Shown in pieces: positions 24,742 to 32,655 of a stretch of 64,000 nt of DNA. How positions within the stretch are numbered: position 1 is the first letter of the stretch; each line of letters opens with the position of its first letter. This DNA is from Streptomyces sp. NBC_01551 (lineage in GTDB: Bacteria; Actinomycetota; Actinomycetes; Streptomycetales; Streptomycetaceae). The translations under genes and the position numbers were made by a program. Location of the stretch: the NCBI RefSeq assembly GCF_026339935.1, contig NZ_JAPEPX010000001.1:5545501-5609500 (forward strand), in the 5' to 3' direction. Below the pieces are notes generated by a model. That model did not search any database. It saw only the letters and a list, made by a program, of their open reading frames with translations, and was not told the DNA's origin.

Positions 24742-26568
24742 TCAGGACGGGTAGAGGGCGGCGACCTCCTGCGCGTACGCCTTCTCGATCGCCCCGCGCT
24801 TCAGCTTCAACGAGGGCGTCAGCAGACCCCGTTCCTCCGTGAACTGCTCGGCCAGCACCCGGAACGTCCGGATCGCCTCGGCCTGCGAGACCAGCGTGTT
24901 GGCCGCCACCACCGCCCGGCGCACCTCCGCCGTCAGGTCCGGGTCGTGCACCAGGTCCGCCGCCACCAGCTGCGGGCGGCCCCGCATCGACAGCCAGTGC
25001 GCGACCCCCTCCATGTCCAGGGTCACCAGCGCCGCTATGTACGGCCGGTCGTTGCCCACCAGCACGCACTGCGCCACCAGCGGATGCGAGCGCACCCGCT
25101 CCTCCAGGGCCGCCGGCGCCACGCTCTTGCCGTTGGAGGTCACCAGGATCTCCTTCTTGCGCCCGGTGATCGTGAGGTAGCCGTCCTTGTCCAGCCTCCC
25201 CAGGTCCCCCGTCGCCAGCCAGCCGTCGCGCAGCACCGCGTCCGAGGAGCGCGGGTCGTTGAGGTACCCGGAGAAGATGTGGCCGCCGTGCAGCCAGACC
25301 TCCCCGTCCTCGGCGATGTGCACCGTACTGCCCGGGATGGGCCGCCCGACGGTGCCGTACTTCGTCGCCCCCGGCGGGTTCGCGGTCGCCGCCGCGCAGG
25401 ACTCGGTGAGCCCGTACCCCTCGAACACCGTGATCCCGGCGCCGTCGAAGAACAGCCCCAGCCGGCGCGACATCGCGGACCCGCCCGACATGGCGTGGCG
25501 CACCCGGCCGCCCATCGCCTCGCGGACCTTCCCGTACACCAGCTTCTCGAACAGCTGGTGCTCCATCCGCAACGCCGCCGAGGGGCCCGGCCCGGTGCCG
25601 AACGCCTTCTGCTCCCGCGCCTCGGCGTACCGTACGGCCGCCTCCACCGCCCGGTCGAAGGGGCCCGTGCGCCCCTCCTTCTCGGCCTTGCGGCGGGCCG
25701 CCGCGAACACCTTCTCGAAGACGTACGGCACCCCGAGCACGAACGTCGGCCGGAACGCGGCCAGATCCGGCAGCAGCTCGGCCGCCGCCAGCACCGGCTG
25801 GTGCCCCAGCTTCACCCGGGCCCGCACCGCCGCCACCTCGACCATCCGGCCGAAGACGTGCGCGAGGGGGAGGAAGAGCAGGGTGGACGGCTGCTCGCCC
25901 GGGCCGGTCTGGAACACCGACTCCCAGCAGCTGACGAGCGTGTCGGCCTCGAACATGAAATTGCCGTGCGAGAGCACGCAACCCTTGGGGCGGCCGGTGG
26001 TGCCGGAGGTGTAGATGACGGTGGCCGTCGAGTCCGGGGTCACCGCGCTCCGGTGGCGGTGCACCACGCCCTCCGCGACCCCGCGCCCGGATTCGACCAG
26101 GTCCGCGACCGCCCCGGCGTCGAGCTGCCAGAGCCTGCGCAGGTCGGGGAGGCGCTCGATGACCGAGCCGACGGTCATGGCCTGGTCCTCGTCCTCGACC
26201 ACGCAGCCGACGCAGGACGAGTCGTACAGGATCCAGTGGACCTGCTCGACGGAGGACGTCGGGTAGACGGGGACCGGCTGGGCGCCGATGGCCCACAGGG
26301 CGAAGTCGAACAGCGTCCACTCGTACCGGGTACGGGACATCACGCCGACCCGGTCCCCGAAGCGGACCCCCTGCGCCAGCAGGCCCTTCGCCAGCGCCAG
26401 CACCTCGGCGGCCAGCTCGCCGGAGGTGACGTCCAGCCAGCGGCCGTCCGTCTTACGGCCGAGGACCACCCGGTCCGGGTCCTGCCGGGCGTGATCGAAC
26501 ACGACGTCGGCCAGGCCTCCGACCGGTGCGTCCGTGATCACGGGTGGGACGGTGACCTCGCGCAACAC
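24742..26568 (-). CDS. Long-chain fatty-acid--CoA ligase (AMP-forming)
   Basis: The 608-residue enzyme belongs to the ANL superfamily: it activates a carboxylic acid with ATP and transfers it to CoA. The P-loop is YTSGTTGRPKG, A3-type motifs include LPLAHVFGRM and FEGYGLTESCA, the Asp loop is WLATGDLGRLD, and the hinge and catalytic Lys segment contain TITGRKKE and LKLKRGAIEK. The FadD15-like length and start fit (LADVVFDHARQDPDRV). The GTG start at 26568 leads MLREVTV. It sits upstream of the LIV-type transporter with only 137 bp between, on the same strand, so uptake and activation of the same acid is a reasonable hypothesis. Confidence 0.92.
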   Translation of the reverse strand: MLREVTVPPVITDAPVGGLADVVFDHARQDPDRVVLGRKTDGRWLDVTSGELAAEVLALAKGLLAQGVRFGDRVGVMSRTRYEWTLFDFALWAIGAQPVPVYPTSSVEQVHWILYDSSCVGCVVEDEDQAMTVGSVIERLPDLRRLWQLDAGAVADLVESGRGVAEGVVHRHRSAVTPDSTATVIYTSGTTGRPKGCVLSHGNFMFEADTLVSCWESVFQTGPGEQPSTLLFLPLAHVFGRMVEVAAVRARVKLGHQPVLAAAELLPDLAAFRPTFVLGVPYVFEKVFAAARRKAEKEGRTGPFDRAVEAAVRYAEAREQKAFGTGPGPSAALRMEHQLFEKLVYGKVREAMGGRVRHAMSGGSAMSRRLGLFFDGAGITVFEGYGLTESCAAATANPPGATKYGTVGRPIPGSTVHIAEDGEVWLHGGHIFSGYLNDPRSSDAVLRDGWLATGDLGRLDKDGYLTITGRKKEILVTSNGKSVAPAALEERVRSHPLVAQCVLVGNDRPYIAALVTLDMEGVAHWLSMRGRPQLVAADLVHDPDLTAEVRRAVVAANTLVSQAEAIRTFRVLAEQFTEERGLLTPSLKLKRGAIEKAYAQEVAALYPS

Positions 26569-26660
26569 CCGGCTCCTCTCCGTGTCGGCGCCGTGACGCT
26601 ACCTCACGCGACACGCCGGCCGGGAGCCCTTCGGAAACCTCCACACGATCCCCCCGGATT

Positions 26661-26676
26661 TCACCGCGTCCGGTGA
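26661..26676. terminator. Hairpin TCACCG-N4-CGGTGA upstream of the LysR stop
   Basis: Six-base-pair arms lie 13 bp past the LysR stop codon. With a one-base bulge the stem extends by GGAT/TTCC on each side. A plausible terminator for LysR, or simply part of the ligase promoter region. Confidence 0.4.
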
Positions 26677-26689
26677 TTCCGTTCGCAGG

Positions 26690-27541
26690 TCAGGCGGGCC
26701 GGCTGAGGCGGTCGCCGCCCGCGAGGACCGCGGCCGCCAGGGCCTCGGAGGCCGGGGTCGGGCGGCGCCCCTGCAGCAGCGCGAACTCCACCGGCCCCAG
26801 CTCGGGCAGCCCGCCGACGCGGACCAGGCCCGGCGGGATCAGCCCGCGGGTGTGCGCCATCACGCCGAGCCCGGCGCGGGCCGCCGCGATCAGGCCGCTG
26901 AGGCTGCCGCTTGTACAGGCGATGCGCCAGGCGCGGCCGTCGCGCTCCAGGACCTCCAGCGCGCGGGCCCGGGTGATGCCGGGCGGCGGGAACACGATCA
27001 GCGGGACCGGCCGCTCCGGGTCCACCCGCAGCCCCTCCGCCCCGATCCACACCATCCGGTCCCGCCACACGAGCCGGCCGCGCTCGTCGCCCGGGCCGCG
27101 CCGCTTGGCCAGCACCAGGTCCAGCCGGCCCGCGTCGAGCCGCTCGTGCAGGATCCCCGACAGCTCGACCGACAGCTCCAGGTCCACCTCGGGGTGCTCG
27201 TGCCGGAACCCCTCCAGGACCTCCGGCAGCCGGGTCAGCACGAAGTCCTCCGACGCGCCGAAGCGGAGGCGGCCGCGCAGCCGGGTCCCGGTGAAGAACG
27301 CGGCGGCCCGCTCGTGCGCCTCCAGGATGGTCCGCGCGAACCCGAGCAGCGCCTCGCCGTCCTCGGTCAGCTCCACGCTGTGCGTGTCCCGCAGGAAGAG
27401 CGCCCTCCCGGTCGCCTCCTCCAGCCGCCGCACGTGCTGGCTGACGGTCGACTGCCGCACCCCGAGCCGCCCGGCGGCCTGCGTGAAGCTGAGCGTCTGG
27501 GCGACGGCGAGGAAGGTACGGAGCTGGCCGGGGTCGTACAC
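26690..27541 (-). CDS. LysR-family transcriptional regulator
   Basis: The 283-residue protein has the N-terminal LysR winged helix (LRTFLAVAQTLSFTQAAGRL, QSTVSQHVRRLEEATGRALF) and a two-lobed effector domain (GRLRFGASEDFVLTRLP). LysR proteins usually activate a divergently transcribed neighbour; here the divergent gene is the bile-acid-type symporter 369 bp away. An inverted repeat lies 10 bp upstream of the start (see separate entry), consistent with autoregulation and with control of the symporter. Confidence 0.92.
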   Translation of the reverse strand: MYDPGQLRTFLAVAQTLSFTQAAGRLGVRQSTVSQHVRRLEEATGRALFLRDTHSVELTEDGEALLGFARTILEAHERAAAFFTGTRLRGRLRFGASEDFVLTRLPEVLEGFRHEHPEVDLELSVELSGILHERLDAGRLDLVLAKRRGPGDERGRLVWRDRMVWIGAEGLRVDPERPVPLIVFPPPGITRARALEVLERDGRAWRIACTSGSLSGLIAAARAGLGVMAHTRGLIPPGLVRVGGLPELGPVEFALLQGRRPTPASEALAAAVLAGGDRLSRPA

Positions 27542-27551
27542 GGCGCCCAGA

Positions 27552-27570
27552 TTATCGCGATTCCCGATAA
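27552..27570. promoter_or_regulatory. Inverted repeat TTATCG-N7-CGATAA, likely LysR site
   Basis: Perfect 6-bp arms, separated by seven bases, lie 10 bp before the LysR start. The T-N11-A core expected of LysR sites can be placed within it. It is AT-rich compared with its surroundings, which is unusual here. Confidence 0.55.
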
Positions 27571-27730
27571 CAGTGAGAGCGCCGTACGCCTTTCCCGATC
27601 ACCGGCCCCACGGTGAGGATGACGGAACCCGGCGACGGCACACGTCCACCGGCACCCCCTCGCCCACCCGCCCCCGTCCCCGCCCAGCCACCGTCCCCGC
27701 CCAGTTGCTGCTCACCGCGTCCCGGCTCAT

Positions 27731-27891
27731 CGCGCCTCCGCGCCCGCCCGCTGTCAGCGCCCGGCGGGGCCGCCGGCTCGGCCTCGTCGAGCGTCCCGCA
27801 GGACCCGTCCCCGCTCCGCGTCTCCACCCCCGCCTGCTGCCATCGCCCTGCGAGGCCGCCGGCCCGACCCCGTCGAACGTCCCGCCGGACC
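27731..27891. repeat. Imperfect duplication of about 75 bp at an 86-bp offset
   Basis: Sequence 27731-27805 is repeated at 27817-27891 with roughly 80-85% identity (for example GGCCGCCGGC then CGTCGA and CGTCCCGC in both). The offset, 86 bp, is not a multiple of three, so it is unlikely to be a coding repeat. It fills most of the space between LysR and the symporter gene, the rest of which holds nothing recognisable. Confidence 0.6.
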
Positions 27892-27910
27892 GGCGAGAAG
27901 GCACCCGCAC

Positions 27911-29005
27911 ATGCGCCGTACAGACCCGACCGACCCCGCCCCGCAGCAACGGCGCGGGTGGGGGATGCCCGCGTGGCTGCGGGTGGACCCGTACGTGCTC
28001 GCCCTGCTCGGGACCGTCGGTGTCGCCGCGTTGCTGCCCGCCCGGGGGGCGGTCGGTGCCGGGGCCGACGCGGCCGCGACCGGCGGGGTGGCGCTGCTGT
28101 TCTTCCTCTACGGCGCCCGGCTCTCCGCCCGCGAGGCCCTCGACGGCCTGCGCCACTGGCGGCTCCACCTCACGGTGCTCGCCGCCACCTTCCTCCTCTT
28201 CCCCCTCCTCGGCCTCGCCGCCCGCGGCCTCGTCCCCACCCTCCTCACGCCCCCGCTCTACAGCGGCCTGCTCTTCCTCTGCCTCGTCCCCTCGACCGTC
28301 CAGTCCTCCATCGCCTTCACCTCGATCGCCCGAGGCAACGTCCCCGCCGCGATCTGCGCCGGCTCCTTCTCCTGCCTCGCCGGCCTCCTCCTCACCCCGC
28401 TCCTCGCCGCCGCCCTCCTCGGCCCGGCCGCGGGCGCCGGCTTCTCCCTCGACTCCCTCGCCGAGATCGTCCTCCAGCTCCTGCTGCCGTTCCTCCTCGG
28501 CCAGGCCCTGCGCCGCCGGCTCGCCGGCTTCCTGGTCCGCCACAAGAAGGTGCTCGGCCACGTCGACCGCGGCTCGATCCTGCTCGTCGTGTACGCCGCG
28601 TTCAGCGCGGGCATGGCCGCCGGCATCTGGCACCAGGTCAGCCTCCCGCGCCTCGGCGCCCTGCTGGTGGTGGAGGCCGTAGTCCTCGCCGTCATGCTCC
28701 TGGCCACCTGGTACGGCTCCAAGCGCCTCGGATTCGCCCGCGCGGACCGCATAGCCATCCAGTTCGCGGGGTCCAAGAAGAGCCTCGCCGCCGGACTCCC
28801 CATGTCGAGCGTGCTGTTCGGGCCGCAGGCGGGCCTGGCGGTGCTGCCGCTGATGCTGTTCCACCAGATGCAGCTGATGGTCTGCGCCGTCCTGGCCCGC
28901 CGCCGCGCCCGCGACCCCGGGCCACGGCCAGAGGATGAACTCCCCGTCGGCCATGTGGCGGAGGTCTCGCCCGCGCCCCAACACCCCGCCGCCCGGGCCC
29001 GGTAA
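27911..29005 (+). CDS. Bile acid:sodium symporter family transporter
   Basis: The 364-residue protein has about ten hydrophobic segments and the pattern of the bacterial SBF-like/YfeH group: VALLFFLYGARLS, LCLVPSTVQSSIAFTSIARGN, FAGSKKSLAAGLPMSSVLFG and the C-terminal LPLMLFHQMQLMV. Family members are sodium-coupled or proton-coupled organic anion transporters; the natural substrate in bacteria is mostly unknown. It is the likely target of the divergent LysR regulator. The ATG lies after GAGAAGG. It is followed after nine bases by the ferredoxin gene. Confidence 0.85.
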   Translation: MRRTDPTDPAPQQRRGWGMPAWLRVDPYVLALLGTVGVAALLPARGAVGAGADAAATGGVALLFFLYGARLSAREALDGLRHWRLHLTVLAATFLLFPLLGLAARGLVPTLLTPPLYSGLLFLCLVPSTVQSSIAFTSIARGNVPAAICAGSFSCLAGLLLTPLLAAALLGPAAGAGFSLDSLAEIVLQLLLPFLLGQALRRRLAGFLVRHKKVLGHVDRGSILLVVYAAFSAGMAAGIWHQVSLPRLGALLVVEAVVLAVMLLATWYGSKRLGFARADRIAIQFAGSKKSLAAGLPMSSVLFGPQAGLAVLPLMLFHQMQLMVCAVLARRRARDPGPRPEDELPVGHVAEVSPAPQHPAARAR

Positions 29006-29014
29006 CGTGCGGCG

Positions 29015-29446
29015 GTGACCTGGATACGCCCGCTCGCTGCCCACGCCGAACGCCCCTGCACCCTCGTGGTCTGCCGGGGCTGCTGCTGTGGCGACCCCCG
29101 CAAGAACCCCGGCACCGACCACGCCGGGCAGCTCGCCCGGCTGCGCGAGGCCGCGGCCGCGTCGGGGGGCCGGCTGGCCGTCCGTACCAGCGACTGCCTG
29201 GGCCCCTGCGCGCAGGCCAACGTCATCGTGGTCCAGCCCACCTCCGAGGCCCGGCGCCGCGGCGCCCGCGCGGCCTGGTTCGGCTGGGCCCTCGACGACA
29301 CCGCGACCGACGAGATCATCGCCTGGGCGCGAACCGGCGGCCCCGGCTCCGCCCCGCTCCCGGACACCCTGGACCTGCACCGCATCGACCCGCCGGAGCC
29401 GAAGCCGAAGGCGGGCACGCCCCGCCGCGCCCGCCGTGGCCGCTGA
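29015..29446 (+). CDS. Thioredoxin-like [2Fe-2S] ferredoxin domain protein
   Basis: The 143-residue product has the cysteine spacing of thioredoxin-fold [2Fe-2S] ferredoxins: LVVCRGCCCGDPRKNPG and, about 40 residues later, SDCLGPCAQANV. The usual pattern is C-x(n)-C ... C-x3-C. The tail after about residue 105 is Pro/Arg-rich and probably disordered. It starts with GTG nine bases after the symporter stop, so it is probably co-transcribed. Its electron partner is unknown; fdhD, which lies on the opposite strand just beyond, hints at formate or molybdenum enzyme metabolism. Confidence 0.82.
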   Translation: MTWIRPLAAHAERPCTLVVCRGCCCGDPRKNPGTDHAGQLARLREAAAASGGRLAVRTSDCLGPCAQANVIVVQPTSEARRRGARAAWFGWALDDTATDEIIAWARTGGPGSAPLPDTLDLHRIDPPEPKPKAGTPRRARRGR

Positions 29447-29456
29447 GGCGGACACC

Positions 29457-29561
29457 GGCTACGGGAGCCCCGGCTACGGGAGCCCCGGCTACGGGAGCGC
29501 CGGCTACGGGAGCGCCGGCCACGGGCGCACCGGCCACGGGCGCACCGGCTACAGGAGCACC
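29457..29561. repeat. 15-bp tandem repeat, seven copies, between convergent genes
   Basis: Seven units of GGCTACGGGAGCCCC and close variants start at 29457 and run in phase to 29561. The array begins 11 bp after the ferredoxin stop and covers the stop codon of fdhD (29549). The last units change to GGCCACGGGCGCACC. On the minus strand the run would read VAGAP repeats, but the fdhD frame ends inside it. Confidence 0.9.
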
Positions 29562-30376
29562 CGCTCGTCACCCGCATAGATGTTCATGTCCGCCCCGCGC
29601 AGGAACCCGACCAGCGTCAGCCCCGTCTCCAGCGCGAGGTCCACCGCCAGCGAGGACGGCGCCGAGACCGCCGCCAGCACCGGGATCCCCGCCATCACGG
29701 CCTTCTGCGCCAGCTCGAAGGACGCCCGGCCCGACACCAGCAGCACCCCTCCCGCCAGCGGCAGCCGCCCGGCCTGCAGCGCCCGCCCGACGATCTTGTC
29801 CACCGCGTTGTGCCGCCCCACGTCCTCCCGTACGTCGAGCAGCTCGCCCTCCGCTGTGAACAGCCCGGCGGCGTGCAGCCCGCCGGTCCGGTCGAACACC
29901 TTCTGGGCCGCGCGCAGCCGGTCCGGCAACTGCCCGAGGACCGCCGCGGGGACCCGTACCGGATCGGCGGCGATCCCCGCGAAACGGGTCGCCGTACGCA
30001 CCGCGTCCAGGCTGGCCTTGCCGCACAGCCCGCAGGAGGAGGTGGTGTAGACGTTCCGCTCCAGCGTGATGTCCGGCACCGGCACTCCGGCGGCGAGCTG
30101 CACGTTGACCACGTTGTACGTGTTCGAGCCGTCCTCCGTGGCGCCCTCGCAGTAGGTCACGGCCTGTACGTCCGCGGCCGCGGCGAGTACGCCCTCGCTC
30201 ACCAGGAAGCCCACGGCGAGCGCGAAATCGTCACCCGGGGTGCGCATCGTGATGGCCAGCGGCTTGCCGTTCAGCCGTATCTCCAGCGGCTCCTCGGCGA
30301 CCAGGGTGTCCGGGCGGGTCCCGGCCACGCCGCCCCGGATCCGCACGACACGACGGCGTTCGGTGACCCGTCCCAT
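29549..30376 (-). CDS. fdhD: Formate dehydrogenase accessory sulfurtransferase FdhD
   Basis: FdhD carries sulfur from a cysteine desulfurase to the molybdenum cofactor of formate dehydrogenase. The 275-residue product shows the family features: [29 protein letters not shown], the double Cys sulfur site [12 protein letters not shown], and [17 protein letters not shown] use the ATG at 30376 ([10 protein letters not shown]); sequence further upstream is not like the family. The stop lies in a 15-bp repeat array. No formate dehydrogenase structural gene lies in the window. Confidence 0.95.
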   Translation of the reverse strand: MGRVTERRRVVRIRGGVAGTRPDTLVAEEPLEIRLNGKPLAITMRTPGDDFALAVGFLVSEGVLAAAADVQAVTYCEGATEDGSNTYNVVNVQLAAGVPVPDITLERNVYTTSSCGLCGKASLDAVRTATRFAGIAADPVRVPAAVLGQLPDRLRAAQKVFDRTGGLHAAGLFTAEGELLDVREDVGRHNAVDKIVGRALQAGRLPLAGGVLLVSGRASFELAQKAVMAGIPVLAAVSAPSSLAVDLALETGLTLVGFLRGADMNIYAGDERVLL

Positions 30377-30481
30377 GGCGATCAGCCCACCCGTTCTCTG
30401 CTCGTCGCGCACCTCGTCGTGCACCTGACGAGCACATTCTCCCGGATCGCCGCCCATGGATGCCCCCGGCAGCGAGTTGCT

Positions 30482-30510
30482 CGGAATTCTCCAAATTCCG
30501 GGGCCGGAAT
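30482..30510. promoter_or_regulatory. Overlapping ATTCCG-type palindromes upstream of fabH
   Basis: CGGAATT-N5-AATTCCG (30482-30500) shares its right arm with ATTCCGG-GG-CCGGAAT (30495-30510), giving three alternating half-sites. They lie in the 218-bp region between fdhD and fabH, 85 bp before the fabH ATG. This is the pattern of a cooperative operator; the binding protein is unknown. Confidence 0.5.
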
Positions 30511-30594
30511 CCTGTCGGGTCACTCACACCCGTACCCACCGGTAGCAGGCCAAGCTGGTTAATCCTGACCACCCGACAAAGGGGGACCCCGCCC

Positions 30595-31536
30595 ATGACC
30601 GGTTCACGCGTGGTGGCGCTAGGGCACTACCAGCCCGCGAAAGTGCTCACCAACGAGGACCTCTCGGCCATGGTCGACACGAACGACGAATGGATCCGGT
30701 CCCGGGTCGGCATCAAGACCCGCCACATCGCGGGTCCCGAGGAGCCGGTCGACGAGCTGGCCTTCCAGGCCGCCGGCAAGGCCCTCGCGAACGCCGGTCT
30801 GAGCCCCGACGACATCGACCTCGTCCTCGTGGCGACCTCGACCGCGATCGACCGTTCCCCGAACATGGCCGCCCGCGTCGCGGCCAAGCTCGGCATGCGC
30901 AGCGCCCCCGCGCTCATGGACATCAACGTCGTCTGCTCGGGCTTCACGCACGCCCTGGCCACCGCCGACCATGCGATCCGGTCCGGCTCCGCGACCCGCG
31001 CCCTGGTCATCGGCTCCGACAAGATGACCGAGATCACCGACTGGACCGACCGCACCACCTGTGTGCTGACCGGCGACGGCGCGGGCGCCGCCGTGGTCGA
31101 GGCCAGCGAGGAGCCCGGCATCGGCCCGGTCCTGTGGGGCTCCGTGCCCGAGATGGGCCACGCGGTCCGCATCGAGGGCTCGCCGCCGGTCTTCGCGCAG
31201 GAGGGCCAGTCCGTCTACCGCTGGACCACCAGCCGCCTCCCGGCGCTGGCCCGCAAGGCCTGCGAGAACGCCGGGGTGACCCCGGAGGAGCTGGCCGGCG
31301 TCGTTCTCCACCAGGCGAACCTCCGGATCATCGAACCGCTCGCCAGCAAGATCGGCGCCGTCAACGCGGTCGTCGCCCGCGACGTCGTCGACTCCGGCAA
31401 CACCTCGGCCGGCAGCATCCCGATGGCCCTGTCGAAGCTGGTCGAACGCGGCGAGATCCCCTCAGGCGCCCCGGTCCTCCTCTTCGGCTTCGGCGGCAAC
31501 CTCTCGTACGCGGGCCAGGTCATCCGCTGCCCGTAG
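30595..31536 (+). CDS. fabH: 3-oxoacyl-ACP synthase III (KAS III) family
   Basis: KAS III condenses an acyl-CoA with malonyl-ACP to start fatty acid synthesis. The 313-residue protein has the active-site triad: Cys114 in DINVVCSGF, His239 in VLHQANLRI and Asn269 in DSGNTSAGS. The N-terminus (VVALGHYQPAKVLTNEDL) and DEWIRSRVGIKTRHI are typical. GGGGG lies about ten bases upstream of the ATG. It stands alone, away from the fabD-acpP-fabF cluster, so it may be an accessory or pathway-specific KAS III. The name fabH is given for the family. Confidence 0.9.
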   Translation: MTGSRVVALGHYQPAKVLTNEDLSAMVDTNDEWIRSRVGIKTRHIAGPEEPVDELAFQAAGKALANAGLSPDDIDLVLVATSTAIDRSPNMAARVAAKLGMRSAPALMDINVVCSGFTHALATADHAIRSGSATRALVIGSDKMTEITDWTDRTTCVLTGDGAGAAVVEASEEPGIGPVLWGSVPEMGHAVRIEGSPPVFAQEGQSVYRWTTSRLPALARKACENAGVTPEELAGVVLHQANLRIIEPLASKIGAVNAVVARDVVDSGNTSAGSIPMALSKLVERGEIPSGAPVLLFGFGGNLSYAGQVIRCP

Positions 31537-31665
31537 CGCCGACCACGCCCGGCACTGGCGAGACGCTCCGTCTCGTCACCGCGTGCGACGCATGCGTGCA
31601 GGTCAGCGCGGCCGCGTCGGACGCCCCGGCCCGATTACCTGGTCGGAACCACCCCGATCCCCTGC

Positions 31666-31671
31666 TATTGT
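31666..31671 (+). promoter_or_regulatory. Likely -10 box of tRNA-Leu
   Basis: TATTGT fits the TANNNT pattern and lies 38 bp before the tRNA. The -35 region (TCGGAA near 31643) is weak. Confidence 0.35.
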
Positions 31672-31709
31672 TGTCCATGTCGCCGCGGGAAACCGGGGCC
31701 GACCACCTG

Positions 31710-31794
31710 GTCCGGGTGGCGGAATGGCAGACGCGCTAGCTTGAGGTGCTAGTGCCCTTTATCGGGCGTGGGGGTTCAAGTCCCCCCTCGGACA
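31710..31794 (+). tRNA. tRNA-Leu (anticodon GAG)
   Basis: The 85-nt sequence folds as a class II tRNA. Acceptor stem GTCCGGG pairs with CTCGGAC; the anticodon stem CTAGC/GCTAG encloses loop TTGAGGT with anticodon GAG. The long variable arm is TGCCCTTTATCGGGCG-like and the T-arm has GTTCAAG between G-rich and C-rich strands. No CCA is encoded. It reads CUC and CUU leucine codons. Two strong hairpins follow. Confidence 0.97.
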
Positions 31795-31815
31795 CAAAGG
31801 TCAATCGACCACATG

Positions 31816-31852
31816 GAGCCGGTCAAAGTGACACTGTCGCTTTGACCGGCTC
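31816..31852 (+). terminator. Terminator hairpin after tRNA-Leu
   Basis: Perfect 13-bp arms (GAGCCGGTCAAAG and complement) with an 11-base loop that can pair further internally. Located 22 bp past the tRNA. Confidence 0.75.
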
Positions 31853-31872
31853 TGTCGTATGCGGTGAACATC

Positions 31873-31905
31873 GTCCGGCCCCCTGCGGTTCGCAGGGGGC
31901 CGGAC
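31873..31905 (+). terminator. Second hairpin, 15-bp stem followed by TTGTT
   Basis: Perfect 15-bp arms (GTCCGGCCCCCTGCG and complement) with a 3-base loop GTT, followed by TTGTT on the plus strand. This is the best intrinsic terminator in the window. It can serve the tRNA transcript; the TetR gene converges from the right. Confidence 0.8.
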
Positions 31906-31969
31906 TTGTTCGTGCTGGTGAGCTCGGGCGTAGGCGTTGGCGTGCGTGGCCCGGGTCTGTGCCGTTTCG

Positions 31970-32530
31970 TCAGGGCGTGGGGGTCAGTGCGGCCCGGGCG
32001 GCGTCCAGGATCTCGTCGGAGAGCGGGGTGTCCTTGGTGGCGCGGGCCAGTACGACCGCGCCGAGCATCGTGCACAGCCGGGCGATGCCGTCCTGGTCGT
32101 CCGTGGCGAGCCAGTCGGCGAAGTCGGACACGCCGTCGGCGTAGGTGCGGTGCGCCCCGAGGTCCCCGGGGTCGCGGGCCATGTCGACGGCCAGTGCGGC
32201 GGCGGGGCAGCCGACGGCGGGGGAATCCCGGTGCCGGGCGGACAGGTAGCTGTCGATCATCGCCTGCTGGGCCGCGGGGCGCTCGCCGTCGTGGTCCTCC
32301 AGTGCGGTGGTGCGCCGCTCGGCCAGTTCCCGGAACGCGTGCGTGACGGCCTCGTCGATGAGCGCTTCCTTGGAGGCGAACTGCTTGTAGAAGCCGCCGT
32401 GGGTCAGGCCGGCCGCCTTCATCAGGTCGGCGACGCTCACGCTCGTGCCCTGTTCGCGGAAGAGCCGCGATGCCATCTCCACGACCCGCTTGCGGTTCTC
32501 CTGCGCCTGCGCCTGCGATACGCGGCCCAT
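31970..32530 (-). CDS. TetR-family transcriptional regulator
   Basis: The 186-residue protein begins with a TetR helix-turn-helix (RKRVVEMASRLFREQG, SVADLMKAAGLTHGGFYKQFASKEAL). Its C-terminal domain contains VGCPAAALAVDMARD, the YhfA/AcrR-like pattern seen in regulators next to SDR genes. It diverges from the SDR/membrane protein pair with 125 bp between, in which a perfect 7-bp-arm palindrome lies. I infer that it represses itself and that operon until an unknown small ligand binds. Confidence 0.92.
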   Translation of the reverse strand: MGRVSQAQAQENRKRVVEMASRLFREQGTSVSVADLMKAAGLTHGGFYKQFASKEALIDEAVTHAFRELAERRTTALEDHDGERPAAQQAMIDSYLSARHRDSPAVGCPAAALAVDMARDPGDLGAHRTYADGVSDFADWLATDDQDGIARLCTMLGAVVLARATKDTPLSDEILDAARAALTPTP

Positions 32531-32578
32531 GGCACCTCCTCGTTTGGATGACGACTGGCATCTATCTTACTCCGGGTG

Positions 32579-32598
32579 TAGATTATGGGCGTAATCTA
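32579..32598. promoter_or_regulatory. TetR operator TAGATTA-N6-TAATCTA
   Basis: This perfect palindrome with 7-bp arms is strongly AT-rich within a GC-rich genome and lies between the divergent tetR and SDR genes (48 and 57 bp from the two starts). Its size and place match a TetR-dimer site covering one or both promoters. Confidence 0.75.
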
Positions 32599-32655
32599 AA
32601 TGGGCCGGGACGAGCGTGTGCGCCCCGGCCGGCCGCCCGAACCTTGGGAGATGTC

